A program made the translations under genes and the position numbers. A model generated the notes under the pieces. It saw only the letters and a program-made list of their open reading frames with translations. It was not told the DNA's origin and did no database searches. This document shows positions 15,693 to 23,807 of a stretch of DNA of 32,605 bases, one piece after another. The number at the start of each line of letters is the position of its first letter. Positions within the stretch are counted from its first letter, which is position 1. Source of the stretch: a bacterium (GTDB lineage: Bacteria; Acidobacteriota; Terriglobia; Terriglobales; Acidobacteriaceae); contig JAMFSC010000175.1 of the NCBI GenBank assembly GCA_026225095.1, positions 1 to 32,605 of the forward strand, given 5' to 3'.

Positions 15693-17027
15693 TCAGATCG
15701 CCATCGCCTGCAGACGCGCCACGCTGTCTGCCATCGTGACGTGTTCGCCTGCCCCTTGCTGCAGATAGTCTCTCAGCAGTGGCATCGCTCTCATCGCCTG
15801 GTCCAGTTCAGCGTCCGTCCCCGGTTTGTAAGCTCCAATCCGAACCAGATCTTCCGAGCGCGCATGAGCTGCCAGAAGTCTCCGCGCCACTGCCGCCTTC
15901 TGCCGGTGTGCCGGCGCCGTCACTGACGGCATCAGTCTGCTCAACGAATCCAGAACATCCACCGGCGGATACCATCCAGCGGAAGCAAGCGACCGCGAAA
16001 GCACAATATGCCCATCCAGCAACGACCGAACCGAATCCACAATGGGATCCTGCTGGTCATCGCCCTCCATCAGCACCGTATAGAAAGCCGTGATGCTTCC
16101 CGTCTGAAAGTTTCCCGCCCGCTCTACTAGCTTGGCCAGCCTCGTGAACACGCTGGGCGTATACCCCTTGCTGGCTGGCGGCTCTCCTGCAGCAAGCCCG
16201 ACCTCCCTGGCCGCCATCGCATAGCGAGTTAACGAATCGAGAACCAGCAACACATGCTTCCCCTGCGCCGCGAACGACTCCGCAATGGACGTCGCCGCCA
16301 TCGCGGCCCGCATCCGCAAGAGAGGGCTTTCATCCGATGTCGAGCACAGCACCACGGAGCGCCGCAGCCCCTCCTCGCCCAGCGCGTCCTCCACAAACTC
16401 CCGAACTTCGCGACCACGCTCCCCGACCAGCCCGACCACCGTCAGGTCCGCCTCTGTGTTTCGCGTCATCATACCGATCAGCGTGCTCTTTCCGACGCCC
16501 GAGCCCCCGAAGATCCCAACCCGCTGTCCACGTCCCACCGTCAACATCCCATCCAGCACCCGCAGCCCCGTCGACAGCGGCTCACGAATCGGAACGCGCT
16601 CCATCGGTCGCGGAACCGCTCCGTCAAGCGGCCACATCCGCGAGACCTGAGGAGCCGGCATCCCATCCAGAGGGCCCCCAAGCGCGTTTAGAATTCTTCC
16701 CTGCATCTGCGACCCCACAGCGATCGCTGGAGCCACGCCCATCGCCAGTACCGCATCGCCGTAACGCACACCCTGCGTAGCAGCCAGCGGCATCGCCAAC
16801 ACATGCCGTCCGCGAAAACCGATCACCTCAGCCCGGTGCCGTCCACCCTCCGCGTCGATAATCTCGCAGCACTCTCCTACCGAACACATTGGCCCTTGCG
16901 ACTCCACCGTCTGCCCATTCGCCTCCACCACCCGACCTGTCCAGCGCCAGGCAGGCCGCGCCGCAAGTTGAGCGAAGTAAGCCCCGAGCTTGCCTCCGTC
17001 CGCATGGATCATACCCCGTGAGCCCAT
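15693..17027 (-). CDS. fliI: Flagellum-specific export ATPase FliI
   Basis: This 444-residue F1-beta-like ATPase of the flagellar type III apparatus forms a hexamer under FlhA. The Walker A motif is GIFGGSGVGKSTLIGMMTR. The following VGLVGERGREVREFVED segment and the Walker B-like HVLLVLDSLTRYAMAAREVG are typical of FliI/SctN. The catalytic-site context SVFTRLAKLVERAG and the insertion EGDDQQDPIVDSVRSLLDGH are also characteristic. A longer frame exists upstream, but it only covers fliH in another frame. The ATG at 17025-17027 overlaps the fliH stop as TGATG and gives the family length. FliH and FliJ, its regulator and stalk, flank it. Confidence 0.96.
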   Translation of the reverse strand: MGSRGMIHADGGKLGAYFAQLAARPAWRWTGRVVEANGQTVESQGPMCSVGECCEIIDAEGGRHRAEVIGFRGRHVLAMPLAATQGVRYGDAVLAMGVAPAIAVGSQMQGRILNALGGPLDGMPAPQVSRMWPLDGAVPRPMERVPIREPLSTGLRVLDGMLTVGRGQRVGIFGGSGVGKSTLIGMMTRNTEADLTVVGLVGERGREVREFVEDALGEEGLRRSVVLCSTSDESPLLRMRAAMAATSIAESFAAQGKHVLLVLDSLTRYAMAAREVGLAAGEPPASKGYTPSVFTRLAKLVERAGNFQTGSITAFYTVLMEGDDQQDPIVDSVRSLLDGHIVLSRSLASAGWYPPVDVLDSLSRLMPSVTAPAHRQKAAVARRLLAAHARSEDLVRIGAYKPGTDAELDQAMRAMPLLRDYLQQGAGEHVTMADSVARLQAMAI

Positions 17028-17785
17028 CAGGCGGGCCTCTTTTGCAGCAGGTCGAAGAATCCCTTTTCGATCTCTTCCAACTGCACCGCGACCCCCAACT
17101 CGACCCTTCCGACGTTTGTCTCCAACACACACTCTCCCGCCGCCAGCCGCTCGTCTCCGATGACCTCGACCGCCCGGTCCGGTCCCTCGCCGAACAAAGC
17201 CCGCCACTGATCCGCAGCATCCACCGGCACCCGCAGAAGGGTGCCCGTCTCACCTGCCACCTTCTCCAGCGCCAACCGCACCGATGCTGCCAGCAGCATC
17301 GAATCCATCTGCGTCTCACGATGTAGCACGCGTTCGGCGATGCCCAGGGCCAGCCGCACAACCTCACCCTCTACCTCGCTGAAGTAACGTTCCCTGTCCA
17401 CCGCGAACTGTGCGCAGGCCCTCACTAACGTAGACCGTTCAGCATCGACCCGGGCCAGCAGATCCGCCTCGCACTCCTCACGTGCCTCTGCGATGGCCTG
17501 TGTCCTGGCTGCCTCCATCTGTCCGGGAAACGACCTCACCTGTGCGCGAAGAGCCTCCAGCGTCGCCAACTCCTGTGCCTTCGCAGCTTCCTGCACCAGA
17601 TCGACGCCGGCCTGCTTCAGGTTCTCCCGGCGACGCTCCACCGACTCAAAGATCAGCGGTGTGACCGATCGCCGTTCGACAAACTCCGGGACCGGCGCCG
17701 CAGCCGCTGCAGGCGTTCCGACAGGCATTGCACGAGTGCTTCCCATCGGCATCGGGGTATCTTTCATCTGTTCCTGATTAAGCAT
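17027..17785 (-). CDS. fliH: Flagellar export ATPase regulator FliH
   Basis: This 252-residue peripheral-stalk protein binds FliI and tethers it to the FliN ring. The N-terminus is Pro/Ala-rich and disordered. A long helical part rich in Glu and Ala follows (AEAREECEADLLARVDAERS). The C-terminal domain has the FliH/V-ATPase-E pattern VVRLALGIAERVLHRETQMD and EVIGDERLAAGECVLETNVG, ending in a helix. The ATG at 17785 overlaps the fliG stop by 8 bases, and its own stop overlaps the fliI start. Both overlaps suggest translational coupling across fliG-fliH-fliI. Confidence 0.9.
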   Translation of the reverse strand: MLNQEQMKDTPMPMGSTRAMPVGTPAAAAAPVPEFVERRSVTPLIFESVERRRENLKQAGVDLVQEAAKAQELATLEALRAQVRSFPGQMEAARTQAIAEAREECEADLLARVDAERSTLVRACAQFAVDRERYFSEVEGEVVRLALGIAERVLHRETQMDSMLLAASVRLALEKVAGETGTLLRVPVDAADQWRALFGEGPDRAVEVIGDERLAAGECVLETNVGRVELGVAVQLEEIEKGFFDLLQKRPA

Positions 17786-18842
17786 CTTCTGGCTCTATCC
17801 TCAAGATCATCTTGCCTTCCGCTTCCAGCTTCCGTGCAAGCAGCAGGATCTCCTGTTGCGCTACCGTGACTTCCTTGGAACGCAAAGGCGGCATCACTTC
17901 GATGTCTTCCTTCAGCATCTCCACGGCCCGTGTGCTCATCGCCTTGAACAGGTGAGCCTTGATATTGTCGCGAGACCCCTTCAGCGCAGTCGCCAGAATC
18001 TTCTTATCGCACGCACCCACCAGTTCTCGAATGCTTGGCTGAGGAACTGTGAGCAGGTCCTCGAAGGTGAACATCAGCGTCCGGATCCCGATCGCAAGCT
18101 TTGGCGCGCCCGTCTCAATATCATCGAGGATCGACTTGCTGTCATTCTGATCCAGAAGATTGAGAAGCTCCGCAACCACTTTGAATCCCGAGTAGGACCG
18201 CTTGCCGTTCTTACCGAGCGCTTCCATCCTGCGGTGCAGTACCAGCGCAACCTGCTGAGCCATCTCCGGAGAGAACTGCCGCATCTCCGCAAGCCGGCGA
18301 ACCGCCTCCACCCGCATTCCGTTCTTCAGGTTCATCAAGACCTTCGCTCCCCGCCGGGAGTCCAGGTGGGCCAGCACCAGCGCAACCGTCTGCGGATGCT
18401 CATTCTCCAGGAACTTGCTCAGCTGCTGCGTATCCATCTCCTGGAGAATCTTCAGGTCGCCGACATTGCGGTCTTGCAACAGGCGAACCTGCGCCAGCAG
18501 TTCCTCGGCACGCGCCGGTCCAAAGGCCTCCGTCAACAACCGCCGCGCATAGTCGGGGCCGCCCTTGCCCATGTAGTCCTGCGTCTCCAGCAGACCGTAG
18601 AACTCAGACAGAACCTGCGTGCATTGCTCCGGCGTGACCTCACCAAGACGCATCACCTCGTCCGTTACCCGCTGGACGTCGTTCTCAGGCAGGTTCTGAA
18701 ACATCGTCTTGGCGGTCTCTTCGCCAAGCGTCACCAGAAGAATCGCCGCCTTCCGAATCCCGCTCATCTGTTTGATCACGGAGCCGGGCTCATCCGGCAG
18801 CAAAAGCAGTCCACCGTCTCTTAATGGTGCTGTGGTTCCCAT
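17778..18842 (-). CDS. fliG: Rotor switch protein FliG
   Basis: This 354-residue rotor protein connects the MS ring (FliF) to the C-ring and takes torque from the stator. The N-terminal domain begins SGIRKAAILLVTLGEETAKT. The middle domain has the conserved EHPQ motif (LENEHPQTVALVLAHLDSRR). The C-terminal domain, with the torque helix region, includes FTFEDLLTVPQPSIRELVGA and ALKGSRDNIKAHLFKAMSTR. The length is typical, with about 20 extra N-terminal residues before the usual start. The ATG overlaps the fliF stop as TGATG. Confidence 0.97.
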   Translation of the reverse strand: MGTTAPLRDGGLLLLPDEPGSVIKQMSGIRKAAILLVTLGEETAKTMFQNLPENDVQRVTDEVMRLGEVTPEQCTQVLSEFYGLLETQDYMGKGGPDYARRLLTEAFGPARAEELLAQVRLLQDRNVGDLKILQEMDTQQLSKFLENEHPQTVALVLAHLDSRRGAKVLMNLKNGMRVEAVRRLAEMRQFSPEMAQQVALVLHRRMEALGKNGKRSYSGFKVVAELLNLLDQNDSKSILDDIETGAPKLAIGIRTLMFTFEDLLTVPQPSIRELVGACDKKILATALKGSRDNIKAHLFKAMSTRAVEMLKEDIEVMPPLRSKEVTVAQQEILLLARKLEAEGKMILRIEPEDA

Positions 18843-20659
18843 CAGTCGCTCTCCCCGTCAGTCCGGTTGATCCATCCTTCAAGCAAACGCGTACTCTGTA
18901 CCGGCTCCTTGGTAATTTGCTCGGAGACGTGCTCGAACAGAACCTGTCCCTGCTTCAACAGTCGTTTCCTTGCAAGAAGAGCAGGATTGGCAGCCAGCTT
19001 CGGTGCGCCTGGGTCCGTCGACTCACCCAATGCTTCTTGCAGCGTAACTTCCGGGTCGCCTTCCCCGGCTGCGGGTCCACCGCTCGCCAACAGCACCGGT
19101 GCCTTCAACGCCGCCGTCACCTGCTTTGCCACCGGTCTCAGGACGAACAACACCACGCCCATCGCAATCAGAGCCATCACTCCAGTTCGCATCAATGCAG
19201 GCTCCGAGTGCAGAATTGACTTCGCTTCTTCCATCACCTTCTCGAGCGGTGCCAGCTTTACCTCTGGACCGTTGGAGTTGAAGCTGACATTCGTCATCAC
19301 CACATCATCCCCGCGCCGCTGGTCGAATCCCACCGCCGCCTGTGCCAGGTTCTCCAAACGCTTCATCTCCTCGGGACTCCGCGACTTCCACACCAGATGC
19401 TCCAGCTTGCCCGCACCCTCCATCACCTGGCGGTCATTCACGACTACCGCAGCCGTTACCCTGCGAATTCGTCCCGGAGCCATCTCCGAATGAATCACAT
19501 GCCGTGTCACTCCGTACGTGCCGTTCTCTTCCTTCGAGGTCTGCCCACCGCCGCCTGCCCCATTCGGATACACCGGCAAAGGCTCCTTCAGCAAGGGTGG
19601 AACACCTGCCGCAACCGCCGCACCCGCGGCCTGCAAAGAGTTCGGTGCCGAGGCCGCCGGAGTATTGCTTGCCGTTCCAGGAACTCCCGTCGCCGCCGGT
19701 TTCCCTGCGGAAATCTGTTCGCTCTTTCGCATCGTCAGCGTGGCGGATTGTGCCGGATCGTAGATCTCGTCTGTCCGCTCCTCGGTGCCTTCGTCATAAC
19801 TCACATTCACCGTAGCCCGCACGTTCTCGCGGCCCGCCAACGGTTCCAGCATCGCCACCAGCTTGGCCTCGAGCGCCGCCTCGACGTCCGCCTCTGCCGC
19901 GCTGCCACGGCCCTTGGCCTGGAGGTTCAAGCGACCGTCCGCATCCACAAGCGAAACATTGTCCGAACTCAGATTCTCTACAGCTCCTGCCACCAGGCCG
20001 CGGATCGCATCCTGCTGTTCCTGGTTCAACGTAGCCTTGCGCAGCTTCAACACGACCGACGCCTTGGCCACCTTCTCCTGCGTCGTAAACAGAGAAGCCT
20101 GTGGCAGCACAAGATGAACTCGTGCCGATTTCACCTCGGTCAACGTCCCGATCGTATGCTCCAACTCTCCCTCGAGAGCCCTCTGGTAGTTCACCCGCTC
20201 ATCGAATTCGCTTCCCACCCAGTTCGGCTTATCAAACAGCTCGAACCCAAGTCTGCCCGTCTGCGGCATCCCCTTCGCCGCCACCTCCATCCGGGCCTTA
20301 TCCAGCATGTCCGCCGGAACCTGGATGCCGCTGCCATCTGGAGTTGTCTCGAAAGGGATCCCCGCCGCGGAAAGCTCCTGCGTCACGGTCTGGACATCCT
20401 TCCCATCCAACCCGGTGAACAACGTCCTATAGTCCGGACGCTGCCACATCCACACCAGGGCCGCACTCACCGCCGCGAGGAAGAACACTCCTCCCATCAG
20501 CCAGGTACGCCGCTTCGCAGGAAGCGCCATTACCCGTTCCTGAACCTGATTGACCGCCGTCCGTGCCTGGTGAACCAACCCGGTTCCCGGCACCGCATCC
20601 GTCTTGGCGGTCTCGGTTCCCCCAGCCCCGGCATTCGGTACTGCTTTTACATCCGCCAT
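18842..20659 (-). CDS. fliF: Flagellar MS-ring protein FliF
   Basis: This 605-residue protein forms the membrane-embedded MS ring that houses the export gate. It has a first transmembrane helix at about residues 53-71 (MGGVFFLAAVSAALVWMW). Periplasmic ring-building motifs follow (PDYRTLFTGLDGKDVQTVTQ, GFELFDKPNWVGSEFDERVN, YQRALEGELEHTIGTLTEVK, ARVHLVLPQASLFTTQEKVA). A second transmembrane helix lies near the C-terminus (GVMALIAMGVVLFVLRPVAK), and a cytoplasmic tail that binds FliG ends the protein. A low-complexity Ala/Pro/Gly linker of about 60 residues sits in the periplasmic part. It follows fliE and is coupled to fliG. Confidence 0.97.
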   Translation of the reverse strand: MADVKAVPNAGAGGTETAKTDAVPGTGLVHQARTAVNQVQERVMALPAKRRTWLMGGVFFLAAVSAALVWMWQRPDYRTLFTGLDGKDVQTVTQELSAAGIPFETTPDGSGIQVPADMLDKARMEVAAKGMPQTGRLGFELFDKPNWVGSEFDERVNYQRALEGELEHTIGTLTEVKSARVHLVLPQASLFTTQEKVAKASVVLKLRKATLNQEQQDAIRGLVAGAVENLSSDNVSLVDADGRLNLQAKGRGSAAEADVEAALEAKLVAMLEPLAGRENVRATVNVSYDEGTEERTDEIYDPAQSATLTMRKSEQISAGKPAATGVPGTASNTPAASAPNSLQAAGAAVAAGVPPLLKEPLPVYPNGAGGGGQTSKEENGTYGVTRHVIHSEMAPGRIRRVTAAVVVNDRQVMEGAGKLEHLVWKSRSPEEMKRLENLAQAAVGFDQRRGDDVVMTNVSFNSNGPEVKLAPLEKVMEEAKSILHSEPALMRTGVMALIAMGVVLFVLRPVAKQVTAALKAPVLLASGGPAAGEGDPEVTLQEALGESTDPGAPKLAANPALLARKRLLKQGQVLFEHVSEQITKEPVQSTRLLEGWINRTDGESD

Positions 20660-20716
20660 ATCGCCTCAGTCCGATCCGTTGTCCCATTCGTGATGTTCTG
20701 GCTCTTTCCTCAGAAT

Positions 20717-21031
20717 CTAGAACTGCATCGCCATCATCGACTGATAAGCCGAGACCGCCTTGTTCCGAACCTGCAGCGCCATCTGAAACGCCACATCGGC
20801 CTTCTGAGTGGCAATCATCGCGTCATGGACCTCGACGCCCTGGCCCGAGAGAAGACCCGATACGGCCTCCGAGGCCTTTGTCTCTAACGCGCCCGTCTGC
20901 TCCACCATCGAGCGCAGCATTCCGCCGAATGGAGCTCCCTGCACACCATTGGTCGTTGCACCCAGGGCGCTCTTTGCTGCCCCACCAACACCACCGAGAA
21001 CATCTGTAAGTCCTGCAGCCGATACCATCAT
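20717..21031 (-). CDS. fliE: MS ring-rod junction protein FliE
   Basis: This is a small rod-adapter protein, 104 residues from the chosen start. The C-terminal half has the FliE signature EVHDAMIATQKADVAFQMAL followed by QVRNKAVSAYQSMMAMQF. The family ends in the same ‘VRNK..AY..IM.M’ pattern. FliE links the MS ring to the FlgB/FlgC proximal rod and is an early export substrate. A TTG at 21046 is in frame, but the ATG at 21031 is preceded by GAGGGAGG at a good distance. It sits in the canonical order flgB-flgC-fliE-fliF. Confidence 0.94.
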   Translation of the reverse strand: MMVSAAGLTDVLGGVGGAAKSALGATTNGVQGAPFGGMLRSMVEQTGALETKASEAVSGLLSGQGVEVHDAMIATQKADVAFQMALQVRNKAVSAYQSMMAMQF

Positions 21032-21137
21032 GTCAACCTCCCTCAAATTTCCTACGTTGCTCGCTTCACTATCGATAGAGCGTTTCCATGGCCATTCGCG
21101 AAGACCGAGTGTTGGTCCCGCCTAACCCTGCGCCAAA

Positions 21138-21641
21138 CTAGGCCTTCAGAATGTCAATCGAAGCGGTAAACATTCCTTTTTCCGCCTGCACTGCCGAAGC
21201 ATTCATGCCATAAGCCCGCGTCGCCCCCATCAGATCCACCATCTCTGTCAGCGGATTAATGTCCGGATAGGCCACATACCCGTCTGCGCCCGCATCCGGA
21301 TGACCCGGATCAAAGCGGCGCAGCGGCTCGCTCTGGTCCTGCATAACGCCTGCAACCTCTACTCCGCCTGCGCCCGCATTCGAGGAGAAAGCCGATCCGA
21401 AACTTGATCCCGACGCCGAAGTCCCCCCGCCGATCGCCGCCATTTGTCCCCGCAGCGTACTGCCAAAGCTGGCCGAACCACTTCCATCCGCGGCGAAGAC
21501 CACGTGATGACGCTGATAGGGTCCACCCTCGGCTGTCCGCGTCGTCTCCGCGTTCGCCATGTTCGAAGCCACGACCTCTGCCCTTACCCGCTCCGCCCGC
21601 AACGCCGACGCGCTCACATCCATCACTCCAAACAGGTTCAT
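21138..21641 (-). CDS. flgC: Proximal rod protein FlgC
   Basis: This 167-residue proximal rod subunit carries the flagellar rod motif near the N-terminus (VVASNMANAETTRTAEGGPY) and the family C-terminus MVDLMGATRAYGMNASAVQA followed by a helix ending SIDILKA. The Ser/Gly-rich middle (residues about 50-95) is longer than in enterobacterial FlgC (about 135 residues). PDINPLTEMVDLM and GYVAYPDIN are typical FlgC segments. It follows flgB by 3 bases. Confidence 0.95.
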   Translation of the reverse strand: MNLFGVMDVSASALRAERVRAEVVASNMANAETTRTAEGGPYQRHHVVFAADGSGSASFGSTLRGQMAAIGGGTSASGSSFGSAFSSNAGAGGVEVAGVMQDQSEPLRRFDPGHPDAGADGYVAYPDINPLTEMVDLMGATRAYGMNASAVQAEKGMFTASIDILKA

Positions 21642-21644
21642 CGC

Positions 21645-22010
21645 TTACTTCGCCTCCGCATGAATCGCCGCCATCACGTTCGAATACTCCCGCTTCAGTA
21701 ACTGCACGCCCAGCCGAAACTGCAACTGCGCCTTCGAGAGCTGCATTCCCTCTCGGTCCATCGAGACATTGTTCCCATCCGGTCGCGACACCAACCCGTC
21801 GACATCCGTCGCCGCGGCCAGCCCAGGGTTCTCCGTGGCCCCACTTTGCGTGGTCAGTTCCTGCGAAAATGCCGACTCGAAGTCAAATCCTTGCGTTTTG
21901 TAACCGGGAGTATCGATATTCGCCATGTTGCCCGCGGTCAACTTCATCTGATCGCTTGCCAGGTCCAGATACCGTCCCAGCGCCGCGCTCATCGGTGTGT
22001 TTACGTCCAT
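21645..22010 (-). CDS. flgB: Proximal rod protein FlgB
   Basis: This is the first structural gene of the run, a proximal rod subunit of 121 residues. The N-terminal rod motif is LTAGNMANIDTPGYKTQGFD, and the C-terminal helix (FRLGVQLLKREYSNVMAAIH) closes the rod fold. An in-frame ATG at 22058 would add 16 unlikely residues. The ATG at 22010 has GGAGGA at the right distance and gives a start like other FlgB proteins. A terminator hairpin lies 61 bases before it, so flgB may have its own promoter in the short gap, although I could not identify a clear consensus there. Confidence 0.94.
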   Translation of the reverse strand: MDVNTPMSAALGRYLDLASDQMKLTAGNMANIDTPGYKTQGFDFESAFSQELTTQSGATENPGLAAATDVDGLVSRPDGNNVSMDREGMQLSKAQLQFRLGVQLLKREYSNVMAAIHAEAK

Positions 22011-22070
22011 CTCGAAGATCCTCCGTGCACACCCCTCTACAAGCATTCCCGTCGCCAAAGCCGCCCAGCG

Positions 22071-22095
22071 AAAAGCGCTCTCGAATGAGAGCGCT
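22071..22095 (-). terminator. Terminator between the sigma-54 activator and flgB
   Basis: A perfect 9-base stem (AGCGCTCTC at 22074-22082 and GAGAGCGCT at 22087-22095) has a four-base loop. On the minus strand it is followed directly by TTTTCGC. It lies 47 bases past the activator stop and separates the regulatory genes from flgB. It could be a full terminator or an attenuator. Confidence 0.75.
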
Positions 22096-22141
22096 CTTAT
22101 CGACCCAACTTCGATTTCCTAGGAAAGTGTTCGACCTTGGG

Positions 22142-23380
22142 TCACCTTTTTCGCCCAAATCTAATATCCTGAGCCCCAATCTCCGGTTCGTCCCCGGCCA
22201 GAATCGCACCCCGCTCCAGAACATGCATCAGCTCCCGAACGTTGCCCGGCCAGCCATGTCCCATCAGTTTCATCATCCCTTCCACGGAAAGCCGTTTCCT
22301 CGGCGAATCCCGGCCCATCGCCTCCAGAAAGTGCTCCACCAACGCCGGCAGGTCTTCCATCCGGTCCCGCAGCGCCGGAACCTCGACCGGAAACACGGCC
22401 AGGCGATGGTAAAGATCCAGCCGAAAGGTCCCCTCCCCAGCCTTCCGCTCCAACTCCTGGTGGGTCGCCGCGATCACCCGCACATCCACGCGCATCACCT
22501 CGTTGTCGCCTACGCGCTGCAACTCTCCGCACTCCAGAAACCTCAGCATCTTCGCCTGCAGCGCGATCGGCATCTCTCCAATCTCGTCCAGAAACAGGGT
22601 CCCGCCATGCGCTGCTTCTATCCTCCCCGTCCGCGACTGCACCGCTCCCGTAAAAGCTCCACGAGTGTGTCCAAAGAGTTCCGCCTCCAGCAGAGACTCT
22701 GGTATCGCCGCGCAGTTCAGTACCGTAAAACTCTTGGCCGATCGCGCACTCAGGCGATGAACAGCCTTTGCCACGACCTCCTTGCCCGTACCCGTCTCGC
22801 CCTCGATCAACACAGTGGTTGACTTCGGTGCCACGAGGCGAATCATCCTGGCCAGCTCCACCATCGCCGTGCTTGCACCCACCATCTCGGCCAGTCCCGT
22901 CCCCAGTCCACTCCCCGCGGGAGCCCTCGCCTCCCGCATCAGCGGCGGCCGGGTCCCGACCCCACTGGACGCCGGAGAAGATGTCACCATCGCCACAGAC
23001 CCTGCGGTTCCCGGGGCATCGTCCTGCGCCTCCCGGAGTGCATGTAGCAATTCGTTACGCCTCGGACTCCGCGCCCCACCCACCTCCACGACACCGTCCA
23101 CCCGCAACAGATCGATCCCCGGATACATCATCCGAATCATCCCAGTGAACTCACCGACTTCCAGATCGGGAAGCCAGCAGTCCACCACCAGGGCCTCCGG
23201 ACGGGCGGTCTCCATCAACTCAATCGCCTCTGCTCCACCCGCGGCCTCCCGCACCTGCCAGCGCAGACCCACCAGGCTCGCTCGTAAACGCTCGCGAAGC
23301 GACACATCCGCACAAGCCAGAACCACCGACCGAGCTCCCGCTGCCTGACCACCTGCAGCCGTAATTGTATTCGTCGCCAT
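22142..23380 (-). CDS. Sigma-54-dependent flagellar activator with degenerate receiver and no HTH
   Basis: This 412-residue protein is of the NtrC family. Residues about 17-125 have the outline of a receiver domain with Asp at the phosphorylation position (ALVVD67CWLPD). The acidic pair at the first strand is replaced (VVLACADVS) and no conserved Lys is evident later. Residues about 165-400 are a complete AAA+ domain: Walker A GETGTGKE at 194-201, the sigma-54 contact loop GAFTGA at 241-246, Walker B LFLDEIGE at 262-269, and the arginine-finger region ALRDRMEDLP. The protein ends eight residues or so after the AAA+ lid (QDIRFGRKR) and lacks the Fis-type DNA-binding domain. It has a strong ribosome site (GGAGGAG). 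FlgR of Helicobacter pylori likewise lacks the DNA-binding domain. By position it should activate sigma-54 promoters of flagellar genes. Confidence 0.88.
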   Translation of the reverse strand: MATNTITAAGGQAAGARSVVLACADVSLRERLRASLVGLRWQVREAAGGAEAIELMETARPEALVVDCWLPDLEVGEFTGMIRMMYPGIDLLRVDGVVEVGGARSPRRNELLHALREAQDDAPGTAGSVAMVTSSPASSGVGTRPPLMREARAPAGSGLGTGLAEMVGASTAMVELARMIRLVAPKSTTVLIEGETGTGKEVVAKAVHRLSARSAKSFTVLNCAAIPESLLEAELFGHTRGAFTGAVQSRTGRIEAAHGGTLFLDEIGEMPIALQAKMLRFLECGELQRVGDNEVMRVDVRVIAATHQELERKAGEGTFRLDLYHRLAVFPVEVPALRDRMEDLPALVEHFLEAMGRDSPRKRLSVEGMMKLMGHGWPGNVRELMHVLERGAILAGDEPEIGAQDIRFGRKR

Positions 23381-23512
23381 CTCTACTCCTCCAAATGAAA
23401 CAGTTCAATAAGTCGCAAAAGCCTTCATGACGCGCAAAGTCACGCAACGCCGCGGCGGTCCGCGCACAGCCGGATCGTGTCCTGTCGATCGTGCCCATCT
23501 ACCCCCGCAGGG

Positions 23513-23758
23513 CTAGCCGCCTTCCAGTCCCACCCGCACCATCTCCTGCATCGCCTTCACCCGCGACATCAGGCGTTCACACTCCTTCAGCCCCTCCCGC
23601 ACCGCCTCCGCGTAACCCGTCGGTGTTGCCGTCAGAGCACCAATCTCTAGACGACATTGGAGCGCCGTGAGCGGCTGACACAGGTCGTGCAAAGCAGACG
23701 CCAGTCTCCGGACCGTTTCGTCTGAAGGAGGGATACTCAACCCGTCCGCCTCTTTCAC
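23513..23758 (-). CDS. Stand-alone histidine-kinase dimerisation/phosphoacceptor domain
   Basis: This small protein of about 81 residues resembles only the HisKA (DHp) part of a sensor kinase. The H-box is ASALHDLCQPLTALQCRLEI with His24, followed by a second helix (YAEAVREGLKECERLMSRVK). There is no HATPase domain after it, because the frame stops at 23513 and the activator begins 130 bases later. The start is uncertain. A GTG at 23758 has GGGAGAG upstream, while longer forms start at GTG 23815 or TTG 23848 and would overlap the response regulator. It sits between a response regulator and a sigma-54 activator, so it could be a phosphotransfer or docking partner for one or both. That role is inference. 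Confidence 0.65.
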   Translation of the reverse strand: MKEADGLSIPPSDETVRRLASALHDLCQPLTALQCRLEIGALTATPTGYAEAVREGLKECERLMSRVKAMQEMVRVGLEGG

Positions 23759-23807
23759 TGCATCTCTCCCGTCTCTTTGTCTCTGGCCCTCAGCACCCAC
23801 CCATACG

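Noticed and set aside
19397..20887. A 496-residue open frame on the + strand antisense to fliF and fliE
   Set aside because: Its sequence is Arg/His/Leu-rich with no domain, and the opposite strand encodes an unmistakable FliF.
22020..22070. TGGGCGGCTTTGGC upstream of flgB as a sigma-54 promoter
   Set aside because: The GG/GC elements are present in a loose sense, but the -12 element is not TTGC at the right spacing.
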